NCBI GenBank assembly: GCA_033807775.1
Contig: CM066327.1
Span: forward strand, 78,064,795-78,128,794
Direction: 5' to 3'
Length of the DNA: 64,000 bases
Source: Saussurea involucrata
Lineage: Eukaryota > Streptophyta > Magnoliopsida > Asterales > Asteraceae
The notes beneath the pieces were generated by a model. The model did no database searches. It saw nothing but the letters and a program-made list of their open reading frames with translations, and was not told where the DNA came from. Position numbers and translations under genes: made by a program. Positions 21,546-32,525 of the stretch are shown one piece after another (the first letter of the stretch is position 1; each line of letters begins with the position of its first letter).

Positions 21546-23712
21546 TTGAATCGAACACCTTGTCTGAATCTACTTCTCAAGATTTCAGCAAAGTCAAATC
21601 AGGTATGTGAATCTACTTCTCAAGATTTCTTTGATCAAATACAATCTCTTGCTGAACAGTTAGATTCCCATAAGGCCACTTCTAATGAACAACTGCTTGA
21701 GATTAGATCACTATCTGAAAAGCTAGATGTTCAAAAGAGAATAACTGAGAAATATAAGTATGAAAATGCTATTTTAAAAGACAAATGCAAAAATCTTTCA
21801 ATAGCACCTAAGGACTTAAGGGCCAAATTATCTGAACTTCAGTCACAGTTTGATCAGTGTATGAATGAGAAAGCAGAAATTGTTTATCAATGTTCTGCTC
21901 TTCAAATTCAGCACTAGGAGTTTATTGCTAAAATTCTTGATCTAGAAACCAAACTCCACAAAAGAGGCCAAACTGATCAGACCATCCATATGAATAAACC
22001 AAAGGAGTTCACTTATTTTAACAAGGACTGGGGAATCGGATACGATAACCCACACTAGTTGAAAAAGGGTATTTCCAAGAGACCTACACTGTATGATTTT
22101 GGTTGTCTTGGAATAGCCAAAACATACCCGGAATATGCTATAAAATGGACTGGTCATCTTGAACCTGAAAAGGAAGAGGAAACTGAGGAATACAAGCGCG
22201 CACACACTTCTAAAATACAACTTCCGTTTTGTTTTGACCCTTTGAATTACTCTTATCAAAAGAACAAAAAGTACCTCTCGAATGACTACTTCGATTGCTA
22301 TATGGTTGTAACGCCAAAGGATTCCTCTAAGAAGGATGAGGTCCAAACAACCGAAACCAAGACTGAGACGGATGAGTTCAAGCTCTATGTTCCCCCTCTC
22401 ATCTTGGAAGCAAAGATAGTTGAATTGGAGGAGTCACTCGAGAAAGAAAGGTCGAATTTTCAAAAGGAAAAGCAAGTGTTAATCAAGGAACTTGAAAATC
22501 TAAAATCGGTTAAAACCGAAACTGTGTCTGATGAAGGACAGGAAATCCTTCGGTATGAAATCACTAAGCTCACATCACAACTGGCTGCCTTGGCAACATA
22601 TGCGATGAAGGAGTATACGAGAAATGGTCAACTCCAAGAGCAGATTGACCAACTCCAATCTGAAAAGCAGATTTCACCCGAACTTTCCTCAAGCTCATCT
22701 GATACATCTTCGTGTAAAGCTTTCATAGGCAAAATTTCTTCTACACAAGACAGTAAAGATTCTCAAGACGAGAGTGTTTTAAGGAATTTGAACTCTGATT
22801 TTTTCCTAACTTCCGCACCAAATTCCCCAAAGCACACAGACACTAAGTGTTCCTCGCCTTCCTTGACCAATCCAAGTCCTGTAATTCCGGATGTTAATTT
22901 TTCAGAATTTATGAACTCAGAAGGCAATTCTGATGAAGAGTTTGAGTCGTTCCCCTTCGACAAACCTCTTCCAAATCATGTTGATTTTCTGTCGCCAGTA
23001 GTTAATCGACCGGTCAATTTTTTAAAGGGTGCTTGTTCAAAAACAGAGACCCCAGCTGTGATTAAGATCTCCAAAACTAAGCTTGTTTCTCATAAACAAT
23101 CACAGCCGAGGAAAAAGACCGAGCGATTGCCTGTCACAAATCCTGCTTCCTCAAAAGCCACTGACCATGCTGTTCATGTTGTTTCAAATAAAAACGGCCG
23201 CGCTAAAAAGGATAACCAAAAGTGGCTAGCCAAGGAACCTGTCAAGGAAGCAGCATCAAAGTCATTTAATACTGTTTTTATCCTAGAATGAACAAAAACG
23301 ATTGTGCTTGGAATCATAGGAATGATTTTGTTAAAAGAGATGTTAATTTTCCGATGAAAATTTATTCCATTCAGCAAGTGATTCAATTGTCGCATGATTG
23401 TTTGTGTTGTTCTAGTTGTGGTTGGAATGACTTTGATGATATCAATAATAATGATTGGTTTGGGTCATATCATATATATAATCATACACCCAAAAGCAAA
23501 CCCCGTAAAAACAAAAAGAAACACCATTTACAACGGGGTTTCCAATCAGAGATTAAACCACAACGAGATAGGAAACCCACTTCAAAACGGTTTACTCCTA
23601 CTGAGGTCAGACCTACACCTAAGAGGCAACCTGCGTCAAAGCAAGTTCCTACGAAGGGTGTCAAAACTAACCCTCCGGGACCCAGGCAAATATGGGTACC
23701 CAAGGTCCACTA
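21546..23712 (+). pseudogene. Gag C-terminal region of element A
   Basis: One frame runs from about 21546 to 23291 with two TAG stops (21915-21917, 22056-22058), then shifts frame and ends at PRQIWVPKVH, the usual end of SIRE-type gag. It encodes long coiled coils (about 21640-21900 and 22400-22560) and a Ser-rich acidic segment, then a basic tail. The capsid-like N-terminal domain and the usual CCHC knuckles are missing. Gag forms the particle that packages element RNA; this copy cannot do so. Confidence 0.75.
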
Positions 23713-23714
23713 AA

Positions 23715-23825
23715 CTTGTTTTGCAGGACGGTCATGTGTGGTACTTAAAATCTGGATGCTCCACACACATGACCGGAAGGAGGGAGCTTCTCACAACCAC
23801 AAAGAACAATATGGCGGAGACGTGA
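23715..23825 (+). pseudogene. Protease start with altered catalytic site
   Basis: The frame reads VWYLKSGCSTHMTGRRELL. In Copia proteases this position is Asp-Ser-Gly, so the catalytic Asp is replaced by Lys. The frame ends at a TGA just after it, where the large deletion begins. Confidence 0.75.
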
Positions 23826-23840
23826 GATTTAGGAACGATG

Positions 23841-24017
23841 ACAAAGTACATAGACGTTCGGTACCATTTCATTAAAGACCACGTTGAAAGAGGTACAGTC
23901 GAACTCTATTTTGTAAGTACAGAACATCAGCTAGCAGACCTGTTTACAAAACCCTTGGACGACAAACGTTTTAATACTCTAGTGTCCAAGTTAGGTATGC
24001 TAAATCTGAAGACTTAA
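23841..24017 (+). pseudogene. RNase H C-terminal fragment
   Basis: It reads TKYIDVRYHFIKDHVERG, then EHQLADLFTKPLD, and ends LGMLNLKT with TAA at 24015-24017, the normal end of Copia pol. It is joined almost directly to the protease start, so about 1000 codons of pol have been lost between them. Confidence 0.85.
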
Positions 24018-24277
24018 TCTGTTTGTGTGCCCGTTACAAGTTCCATACATCTACGAGTAACTATCTACTCATCATCCGGTGCTTACACTCCAGATGATTG
24101 AGCATACACTTTCTCGCACTTGTATTCTACGTGTCTCAGTTACACAGTTAGGTCGAGTCTCTGTATTTATTAGGTAGATTTCGTTTTGTTTCCTTTCTTT
24201 CCACGTGTGTTCCTTTCTTTCATACTGTCGTCTAATTTATTTGCTTATATCTGTGCTTTCACGAGTGTTCATGTGTT

Positions 24278-24579
24278 CAGGGGGAGCACGACCCGATATC
24301 AAGTAAGTTTACTATACTGTTGAGGGGGAGAGTCACACACAATTTTTTTAACTGATGAAACATTTTTTGTGTGTGGGGGGATACTCCCGTGTGCATCTCA
24401 CACTACGCGCACATTTTGCGGGGGAGCTTATCCCATTATGTTCATTATTTGAGGGGGAGTGACACAGTGTTTTTCTTTAAATGTACAAAAGTTTTTTTTT
24501 GTGTCGGACTCTCCATTGCACATTTCTGCACTATTCGAGGGGGAGCAAAGTCGTCCCCATGCTTAGTTTGAGGGGGAGC
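24278..24579 (+). repeat. Array of polypurine GAGGGGGAG tracts
   Basis: Six tracts of the type (G/C)AGGGGGAG occur at about 24278, 24321, 24417, 24450, 24537 and 24569, plus a weaker GTGTGGGGGG at 24371. They lie between the pol stop and the 3' ORF. Each resembles the plant retrotransposon polypurine tract. Confidence 0.7.
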
Positions 24580-24775
24580 GAGAGAAGGTTCGTTTTTAAA
24601 TTCAAATAGTCCCATTTTTCTTGAAAATTTGAAAAGCCAGGGTAATATTTTTGGGAAAGGACCAGTTTTTTTTAAATGTCAAAGTGTCCGGACAGGTCTC
24701 CGGATACCCACTTATCCGGATAGCTTTTCGGACAGAATGGGTGTCCGGGTAGACCCATCCGGATTACTTGGTCCA

Positions 24776-24833
24776 TATATAAGGGATCCGGAGACTTTCC
24801 TTCTCTTATCCGGAATCAATCACAAAACCCTAA

Positions 24834-24867
<34 letters not shown>

Positions 24868-24918
24868 CGGACTATCGCGTCATCCCCGCATCTCACTCTT
24901 TCTTAGTTCCAAAATCAG
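24776..24918 (+). promoter_or_regulatory. Internal promoter and first exon for the 3' ORF of element A
   Basis: TATATAAG at 24776-24783 is followed by a leader containing AAAACCCTAAA, a (CT) run of about 30 bases (24835-24864), and a splice donor CAG|GTATGTG at 24918/24919. This is the layout of a plant pol II promoter with an untranslated first exon. It lies well inside the element. Confidence 0.6.
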
Positions 24919-25628
24919 GTATGTGTTTCGTTTATCCATCTTGACTTAGCTTACACAGATCTCGTGCTATACATCACTCGAATCGACCACATATTTGATC
25001 GATTGAACATATCCGAATACCCACGATGAGTCTCTACGACTTCGGGTCAATCGGTGTAGTTCAGGTCGTTTTAGTTGAGTCTGTATGTACATATCCTATC
25101 ATCGACAATCCTTGAATGTTTTAACAAATGTATGGGACTGTAATTTGCTCGATTGATAATTTGGATGTCGTCCGGACACACTCTTCGTGTCCGGAAACTA
25201 TCAAGTTAATGATGATTTGTCCGGAAAGCTCTATAATATAGATATTTTGTCCGGTAACAATCAACATCCGGAAACCTAGTTGTCCAGAAACCTCAGGGTT
25301 TCCGGTAAGTTCAACTCCCGGATAATTGAGGTGTCCGGTACCCTAGTTATCCGGTAACCCATATGATATCCAGAAACCTATTTTATCCGGTTTACTTACT
25401 TTGTCCGGAAACTCTCCTACATCCGGAAACCTTTGATGTCCGGATACCATGGTTTGTCCGGAAAGTTTTGCTTTGCATTGATTTGTCCGGACACCCCTGT
25501 GGATGTCAGTCCAGTACCTGTTTCCTCATTGCCTGTCCTCAATCTGTATCAGATTGAGCCACCTACTGCAAAGGTACGTGTCGACACTTGTTCATCCATC
25601 TTGAACACTAACTTTGTCTCTGTTTCAG
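24919..25628 (+). other. 5'-UTR intron filled with TCCGGA motifs
   Basis: Donor GTATGTG at 24919 and acceptor CTCTGTTTCAG ending at 25628. The ATG of the 3' ORF is 8 bases into the next exon. About 20 TCCGG motifs occupy 25160-25500. Confidence 0.55.
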
Positions 25629-25635
25629 ATATTAT

Positions 25636-28600
25636 ATGGCGGATCAAGAACAACAACAACATCCTGAAGAGAAAATTCCTCCTTGAGAGGAATTTATCGA
25701 CGAAGCAGCCGATAATGCCTTGGTCGCTCCTGATCATGGCATTGAGATAGAAGCCAACAACCATCATTTGGACGCAGCTGAGTTCCGACCACATCCACAA
25801 CACCGTGTGGTCGTAGACATATTACTTGGTCACCCTCTCCGTAAGGCCCTCACTGCCACAACCGACGTCCCAACGCTTTATGTGTATCAAGTGTGGCTCT
25901 CTGCCCAAGTCATTACGGTGGCCAATTAACAGATCATCACGGGGCGGATCGACTACCAACCCTTCACGCTCACACCTGAGTCCTTCCGGCGTCTACTGTC
26001 ACTACCCGAAGCCATCGCCGGCGTACATCAACGCTACGACCCCGCGGTCAATGACGCGACTCTATGTGCTCAAGTACGCGTACTCGGTTACAACCACGCT
26101 CTCGATCGACCTTCGGCGTTCAACCGCAAATATCTGGCGCCCATCTGGTACATGCTGTTCACCATCCTGAACAGGTGTCCCTCATCCAGATGGAATGGAA
26201 TAGACCAGTGCACCGGTGACTTCCTTCGTCTATTCCATGCCGTATGCTACAACAGACACGTCGACTTCGCAATGATAATCTGGCGCGAAATGGTGCAACA
26301 TATTCGACAAATTGGTGGGTCGAAGCAAAAGAAGTTCCTCCCATACCCTCGTTTCCTATCCATGGCTGTGTGACAACACATGGACGCGAATCCAGCAATA
26401 CCGCAACGACTTAACCATCCGATATGTCCTCCTTTCCACTTGCAATACATGGTGATTCGAAACCCGTCCAACGCCATACCCATGCCCTTACCTGAAGCCC
26501 TACTGGCACACGCGGATCCAAATGCACCGAGTGTGGTAGAATATAGGAGAGAGTTAGTTGCTCCCATGGTCCAGCCAGCGCCGGAGGGACCTCCCCAGGG
26601 ACATAGAACTGAGGGACGTTAGGGTCCTAGGACAAGAGGAGGAAGGGCCCGGGCAACAGGGGCTCTCGGGGGGGGGGGGGGGGGGGGGGTGTTGAGAATA
26701 CACGGGAGGGGAACCGGAGCGGGCGGTGCATTGGATCCACGAGCCAGTACTACCCAAGCCGGAACAAGCCAACAACCCATTCCCATCACCCGAACGACAC
26801 CCGAAGCTGGTACATCGTCTAGACCGATGCTTCACCATGACTCCGAGCCTTACTTATCTGATCCTCCTTCGCCTATCCGACATGTTGAAAACGTTGAATC
26901 CAACTCCACCGATTCCGATACGGATCGTACCATACGGGTAACACTTATCCCTACCCGTATCAGACCAAACCCAGACTTTACCGAAGGCATCTCATCCGAC
27001 TCACCGACACCACCTCTGATCCCTACTACCCGCCTTGATACGGGAGTTACAAGGAGACCCGAGGGAGAATTAGTTGAACAATTAGAACATGTGAAACGGA
27101 GGGAATTACTGTCGAAAGCGAACCAAGAAAGATTAAGCCGTAAAGATAAAGAGGCTTCTGAGCGACCCCACACCAGTGTCACCCAGGTAGCCACATCTGC
27201 TATCCCGTCTCATCCGTTGGGATAGGTATTGAAGAAGCCGCCGTGGACCCAATAGTGCAATTGCACAACCTCCTCAGCCACTCATCCGTCTCTCAAAAGA
27301 CGGATGTTTCAACTTCTCACGGGGATCAAGCACAACTTCTACCGGTCTCTCACTCGGAGAGTACTGGTATTGAAACAAGAGACCAGCAACCCCCGGTCTC
27401 GACTTCTTTCAGTGCACCATTGAGTCTAGAGCCACTTGAAATATTACATTTTTCGGCAAGGACACAAGATGAGATCCCACAAATCGATGCTCTTCGTGAC
27501 TCGATCGGAACTTCCGTAGTGTCTCCACCTTTAAGCGAAACACGAGGATCGGAAGGAAATCCTACCACGGCTATCCCTGCGCCAACCGTGAACGTAGGTG
27601 GCTCTGCCTCTAAGGTAGATGCCTCAACGGGTAATCTAAGTGATCCCGGAGTTACATTTCCCGACTTAGTGTCAAAGGGATATCTGGACGGCGCCCTAAA
27701 GGCCATCCGCGAGGCCATGGAGTAGCGCTTCACCGATGAGCTCGACAAACTGAAGACTCTGATCAAAGGAAAAGAGAAGATGGTCGAACCTGAAACTGCA
27801 CCGATACCACCACCGGCTCCCGTTCAGCCAAATCTTTCGGTGGACACCCTGAAAACCATGCTTCTAGCTCAACTGCTCTAGCAATCCGAAACGGACGCCT
27901 CTACCAAAGCAGACCTGATCTCCATTCTGAAATCACAAGTCAATGCTCCTTCGTCATTTGTTACATCTCGATTAGACCAGATGGACTCGACTCTTAAGGA
28001 CTACCAATGAGCGATCACAACGCTGTCCGACAGAGTCGCCTCACTCGAAAACACTTGCAAGAGTCAAGTTGGCAGACTCAAGAGAAGGCACGATGACCAG
28101 GATGATCCTGATCACCGTGAGGGGGAGAACAAGAGACTACGTTTATCTGAGTCCTCCCCAATCATCCCTGGAGCTACTGTGGTTCAACCGGAACCGTCAA
28201 CTGCGGCAACTACAATTGAAGAACAACCCGAAGCCGAGTTGCCTTTAGTCGAGATAGTACAGGATATGGACATCTCCGATGACGAAGACCCGATGGTTGA
28301 AAAGCCTGAGGGAACAACACAGGAATTGGTCAACTTTGATACATCAGATGGATCTACACTCAATCTCATTGATCCAAACACACAGAACGACCCGGAGACC
28401 GAAGATGCATGGTATGAAAAAGCCGCCAGTGTCGTAAATATCCAGATAAATCTGGTCTTCCCAACTGATGAAGACGATAATGTTGACTACGACCAATTTC
28501 TGCTTCATAATCTGTATGGCACTCCCGTTCACTCAGCTCAAGCCGCCAAAACTTCTGCAAGACCCGAATCTTCAACTGCTGATATTCCGACATCTCCACA

Positions 28601-29480
28601 GCTACCGACAGCTTCTGATCTTCCTCCTCCTCAACAGCAACAGATCCGATGGGAGAAGATCACGATATTTATTCCTCACCTGGAGGAATATCTGAAAAGG
28701 CTGTTCATCCACAGGTTACGCTCTATCGAGCCTACTTTTTGCATTGGTATTTACAGTTCCAACCCTGAAATCCAAAGCCAGTACATAAACGCAATGAAGC
28801 GGTGTCTGCCAGTTAGCCAAGTCCGAACCAAGCATAAGATCACCGAAGTGCTGAATATTCAAACAGGCAGAATTCTGAAAGTTATGTTTCCCATCTTCAC
28901 CGTCCGACGAGAAGACATAAATGAATGGCGATTCTCTGAAGCCGACTTCCAGCACCTCCGACCATTCGACTTCTATGCTATACTAAAAGACCTACGTACC
29001 AGAACTATCCGACCGCTTCAAGTAACCAAAGCGATCGAAGCTGTTCGTCGATTCCTAGTCCGTACCATCATGATGTCCTAACTCACGGACTTCCAAATGG
29101 CAATCGAGAACAGAGCTAAGAAGGTAAACCTGATTAAACCGAATCTGAAAGCGCCCGAACTGATGATGTATCCCGAGAACGCACTGCTTCTGGAACCAGA
29201 ATTTGGGATAGTCTACATCAACGATCAGAATGAAAAGAGATTTCTGCGCTTCAGTCAGGTAGACAGATTCTGCGATGGAACGCTTTTCAAAGTTCAAGAT
29301 GCTCTTCGAAAAATCATTTCTTTCGAATCTGAAAATCAAAGGCTCTCGTATGTTCCCAATCCGAATGAAACTACTGCTCGGAAAGCCTTAGAAGTGGTTG
29401 CAGAACGCATCGACTATCGCCATGCCATCCGAATGTTCGAGGTACACTTTGCGCTCCGTAAAAGATACGTTGATAACTAG
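25636..29480 (+). pseudogene. Accessory 3' ORF of element A (SIRE 3' ORF family)
   Basis: A frame of about 1280 codons starting MADQEQQQHPEE, broken by about nine stop codons (for example 25684, 25927, 26371, 26620, 27223, 27723, 27881, 28008, 29079) and one frameshift near 27230. Parts in order: an N-terminal domain with LGYNHALDRPSAFNRKYLAP and VDFAMIIWREM; a Pro/Ser-rich linker; a short helical region; a bipartite basic cluster KRRHDDQDDPDHREGENKR (about 28093-28150); an acidic segment; and a C-terminal domain with ADFQHLRPFDFYAIL, LTDFQMAIENR and RFCDGTLFKVQDAL. The same domains occur in B and, in part, in C and D. I see no signal peptide or membrane segment. The function is unknown, and 'envelope-like' would be a label by position only. 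Confidence 0.75.
26668..26689 (+). repeat. Run of 22 G
   Basis: An uninterrupted G22 tract inside the 3' ORF of element A. The reading frame is the same on both sides. The length may be an assembly estimate. Confidence 0.9.
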
Positions 29481-29519
29481 CGTGAACTCGAACTTCGATT
29501 CAAAGGGGGCGATTAATTA

Positions 29520-29782
29520 TGTGTTGAATAGAAGTTCAAGGGCTTGTTTGTATTTGTTTAATTTGAGCCTTGTTAGTGAACGGGCCGTGGGCTTGTTTCC
29601 ACGGGCCCGTCATATATAATGTTTGTTTAGCTTAGAATTAAGCAAGTTGTTCATTTAGCTTTCCTATTCTTATTGTAAACTATCGGATTTTGAAAGAAAA
29701 TTGGATGACCAGTTGTAATCATAACCATTGTTATTCATATATTGATTTCATTATTGTTCGTTGCACGGATCTGGAACTCACA
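29520..29782 (+). repeat. 3' LTR of element A
   Basis: Same length as 20311-20573, preceded by the purine-rich AAAGGGGGCGATTAATTA. It carries the same GC-rich hairpin. Confidence 0.9.
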
Positions 29783-29816
29783 TGTTATTATATTCATTTC
29801 AATAAACATTTTAATA

Positions 29817-29828
29817 TGGTATCAGAGC
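29817..29828 (+). promoter_or_regulatory. Primer binding site of element F
   Basis: Exact TGGTATCAGAGC a few bases after the F LTR end. It shows that the bases right of element A belong to another retrotransposon on the plus strand. Confidence 0.85.
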
Positions 29829-31341
29829 TCGGTTCTTGTTAGTCGCCGTCGACGGTTTCATCTTCTTCAACAACTTCTGGTAAGTCACGTTCGATCTCTG
29901 GCAGTGGACGTTTTTTGTCTCTCTAGTCTCTTCTTTCGAGATCTTGTTTTCGACTTCTTAGATTCTACCACTTTTGGTAACAATCTGAGCCGTTCTTGTT
30001 TCTTCATCTTCTCTGTAATTTTGTTACATGCAACTCTAGATCTGATCTTCATAGATCTTGTCTAGAGCGTGTTTGTGTTTTCTTCACTATCTTCATTTTC
30101 GTTTAAATCTTTTCATACAAAACCTAGATCTGATCCTTAAAGATCTGACCTAGTGCTTGCTTCTGGTTTACCTCTTGTTCGTGTAAAACCTTTTCATACA
30201 AAAGCTAGCTGATCCTTAGAGCTGACCTAGTGCTTGCTTCTGGTTTATCTCTTGTTCGTGTAAAACCTTTTCATACAAAACCTAAATCTGATCCTTAGAG
30301 ATCTAACCTAGTGCTTGCTTCTAATTTATTTCTTATTCGAAGTCTCTGGATCTGACCTTCATAGGTTGTGTACAGACTCTTCTTTTTTTGTTTCTTCTCT
30401 ATATCGAAGTTTCGTTGGATTTGACCTCTTTAGGTCTTGTTCAACGTTCTTCCTTGTGGTTAAGTGAATCTGATCTTTATAGATCTTGTTCACTGTTGTT
30501 CCTTGTTTTTCCTTAAATCATTTTGCATGAGACCTAAGGTGTACGATTAGAACTAGATCTCCTTAGATCACGTCCCCTTCGTATTCTCTCTCTCCTTTTG
30601 TGAGAAATCGGGCTCTCTGTTTGGTTGTTGAGATCTGAGTTTATATCAGATCTTTTATTTTTGTCCTTTTCTCTTTGTTCTGTCTTGCTCAGGGAAGGTG
30701 ATCCTAGTGACGTGAACCTGAGATCTGGTTTGTTCAACCTGGTCTAGTGTAGTGTTCGTGTAAGGATCATTTTGTACCTTCATTTGTGCTTCGTTTTTTT
30801 TACGATTAGCCTCTGGTTTGTTTTTCTTCTTATATCACGTTTTGGATAAGTCCTATTGACGTGTACCCTGGATTTGGTCCTGTTTTTTACCACATCCGCC
30901 GAGGTAATCACTGAAGAACCTTTGTGTATCCTTGTGATTCGTTGTTATTTGTTGGTTCTTTGCTTGTTTGTATTTGTTCAGGTTCGTCCTGCTCTTGACC
31001 TAATGTTTGGTTAAGTTGTGTGTTCTGGACCGTTTGTGCTTAACCTGTTGCAGGTTAAGTCTGTTGTACTAAATCTCTTATATAGAGGTTTCAGTTCTGC
31101 TTCGTAAGTTCCATTGTGCATCATAGCAAGGGAAGTTCTGTAAGTCATCCCTTGTTCTATTCTCTCCTGGTTCATCTAGTAAGTTGGTAAGGTTCGTTTC
31201 TTATCTCTTGTGTGTTCCTCTGCTTTATGTTGGGTGTCTAAGTGGTTGACTTGACCTACCACCTTACGAGTGGCAAGGAATCCTGTCTCTAAGCCCTTAG
31301 CCTTTACCCTTGTGTGTTGTCCTTTTGTTTGGTGTTTCACT
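29829..31341 (+). repeat. Leader of element F with GATCTGAT...AGATC repeats
   Basis: Phrases of the type GATCTGATCTTTATAGATC recur at least eight times (for example near 30035, 30126, 30288, 30468). The arms GATCT and AGATC are inverted repeats. Between about 30105 and 30340 a unit of about 80 bp (CCTTTTCATACAAAA... to ...CTTGTTCGTGTAAAA) is tandemly repeated three times. No ORF is supported. Confidence 0.75.
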
Positions 31342-31982
31342 ATGACTGGTGGAGAACCTTCCAAGGATCCAGAACCACAATCCTAGATTGCCAAACTAGA
31401 CTTTGGTGATCCTCTCCACCTTCATGCTAGTGACATCGTGTTTCTATTTTGAACATGATATTAACTCGTATAGAAAATTATAAGGTTTGGTCTTGTGCTA
31501 TGATTCTTACTCTTAAAACCAAGAATAAACTTGGATTTGTGAATGGATCTATTGTTTGTTCTATTGATAATGAGGTTTTGGAAAAGCAGTGAGACAAGTG
31601 TAATTCGGTTGTTCTGTCTTGGATCCTCAGATCTATTTCTGAGGACCTATTTGTTAGTCAGGTGTTCTCTAAGGTGGCATCTGATGTTTGGTTAGAATTA
31701 AAAGAGACCTATGATAAAACTGATGGATCTGTGACCTTTAATTTGCATCAAAAATCAATTCCCCCTGTTAAAACAGTACTCATGTTTCTTATTATTACCA
31801 CAATCTCAATGCTCTGTGGAACCAGTTTGATGCTTTGGTTAAATTGTCTGCCTGCACTTGTAACGTTGCTTATGATTTCTCTAAACACAATCAACTTTTA
31901 AACCTATGCAATTTTTAATGGGATTGGATGATGTCTATATGCATATAAGAAGTAATATATTGACCATTGATCCTCTCCCAAC
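31342..31982 (+). pseudogene. Gag of element F, broken
   Basis: From ATG at 31342 (MTGGEPSKDPEPQ) there is an early TAG and then several frame changes. Readable pieces include YKVWSCAMILTLKTKNKLG, VASDVWLELKETYDKTDGS and NLNALWNQFDALVKL, the order seen in the capsid-like domain of many plant Copia gag proteins. It ends at 31982 where the LTR of element B begins. It is non-functional. Confidence 0.75.
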
Positions 31983-32510
31983 TGTTAATACTTCTGAAAG
32001 AACAGGATCTAATCTTACAATCAATATAGAAAGCAGTAATTGAGAAGTTGTATGATCAAGCCCAATTGTATTCAATGATGAACAAAATTACAGATCTAAG
32101 AGAGAGAGAATCTCAAAGATTACAGAGAATGAATACAAAGTTATACGGGAAAAATCAATCAGTTAGCAACATAGAGCTAACTACTATTTATACTGCAACA
32201 GACATCTTAAAGCTACAGTACAAAGAAGAAAGACTAATAAGAACATAACACGTGTCCTAATTAGTTTATAAAATACTAAGTAAAGTATCTCGTCATAAGT
32301 TCTGAACAGGTAGTTCAGAACTTCTGAACATTCTTCTGATAAAGCTTCTCAGATCTTCCGACTCCTTAACTCAGACATCTGACTTCTCTTTCCACTGATC
32401 AATACTTCTGAGCTTTCACAGTCAGACCTCTGACTTCTCTACTCAGAACATTTGAGTCTTCTTATCAGATCTTCAACACTTGGTTTATTGACAAAACTTC
32501 AGATCTAACA
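31983..32510 (-). repeat. 3' LTR of element B
   Basis: On the minus strand it starts TGTTAGATCTGAAG and ends AGAAGTATTAACA, with inverted ends TGTTA/TAACA. TATAAATAG is present on the minus strand near 32185-32194. Around 32295-32450 variants of TTCAGAACTTCTGAAC cluster. Confidence 0.75.
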
Positions 32511-32521
32511 ATCTCCCCCTT
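32511..32521 (-). promoter_or_regulatory. Polypurine tract of element B
   Basis: The minus strand reads AAAGGGGGAGAT directly before the LTR. Confidence 0.8.
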
Positions 32522-32525
32522 TTTG

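Larger units (their letters stand above)
20311..29782 (+). mobile_element. SIRE-type Copia element A, pol mostly deleted
   Basis: Two 263-bp LTRs (20311-20573 and 29520-29782) enclose a leader, a gag C-terminal half, a mutated protease, the last 58 codons of RNase H, a purine-rich spacer, an internal promoter, an intron and a long decayed 3' ORF. Reverse transcriptase, integrase and most of RNase H are absent. The LTRs differ at about nine positions (3-4%), so the element is older than D. Flanking bases AATTA and TGTTA do not form a clear duplication. Confidence 0.85.
19893..31982 (+). mobile_element. Copia element F, old host of two insertions
   Basis: This element is inferred from its pieces: an LTR beginning near 19893 (TGTTAAAAGGTAAAG), a TATA-like TAATATATAAAC near 20100, the LTR end at about 29808 beyond element A, a primer site at 29817-29828, a long leader and a broken gag ending at 31982 where element B is inserted. 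The rest of F is not seen in the window. The left boundary is uncertain by some tens of bases. Confidence 0.6.

Noticed and set aside
24835..24864. CT microsatellite as a separate feature of interest
   Set aside because: It fits as the pyrimidine-rich leader of the internal promoter of element A; CT runs are common in plant 5' leaders.
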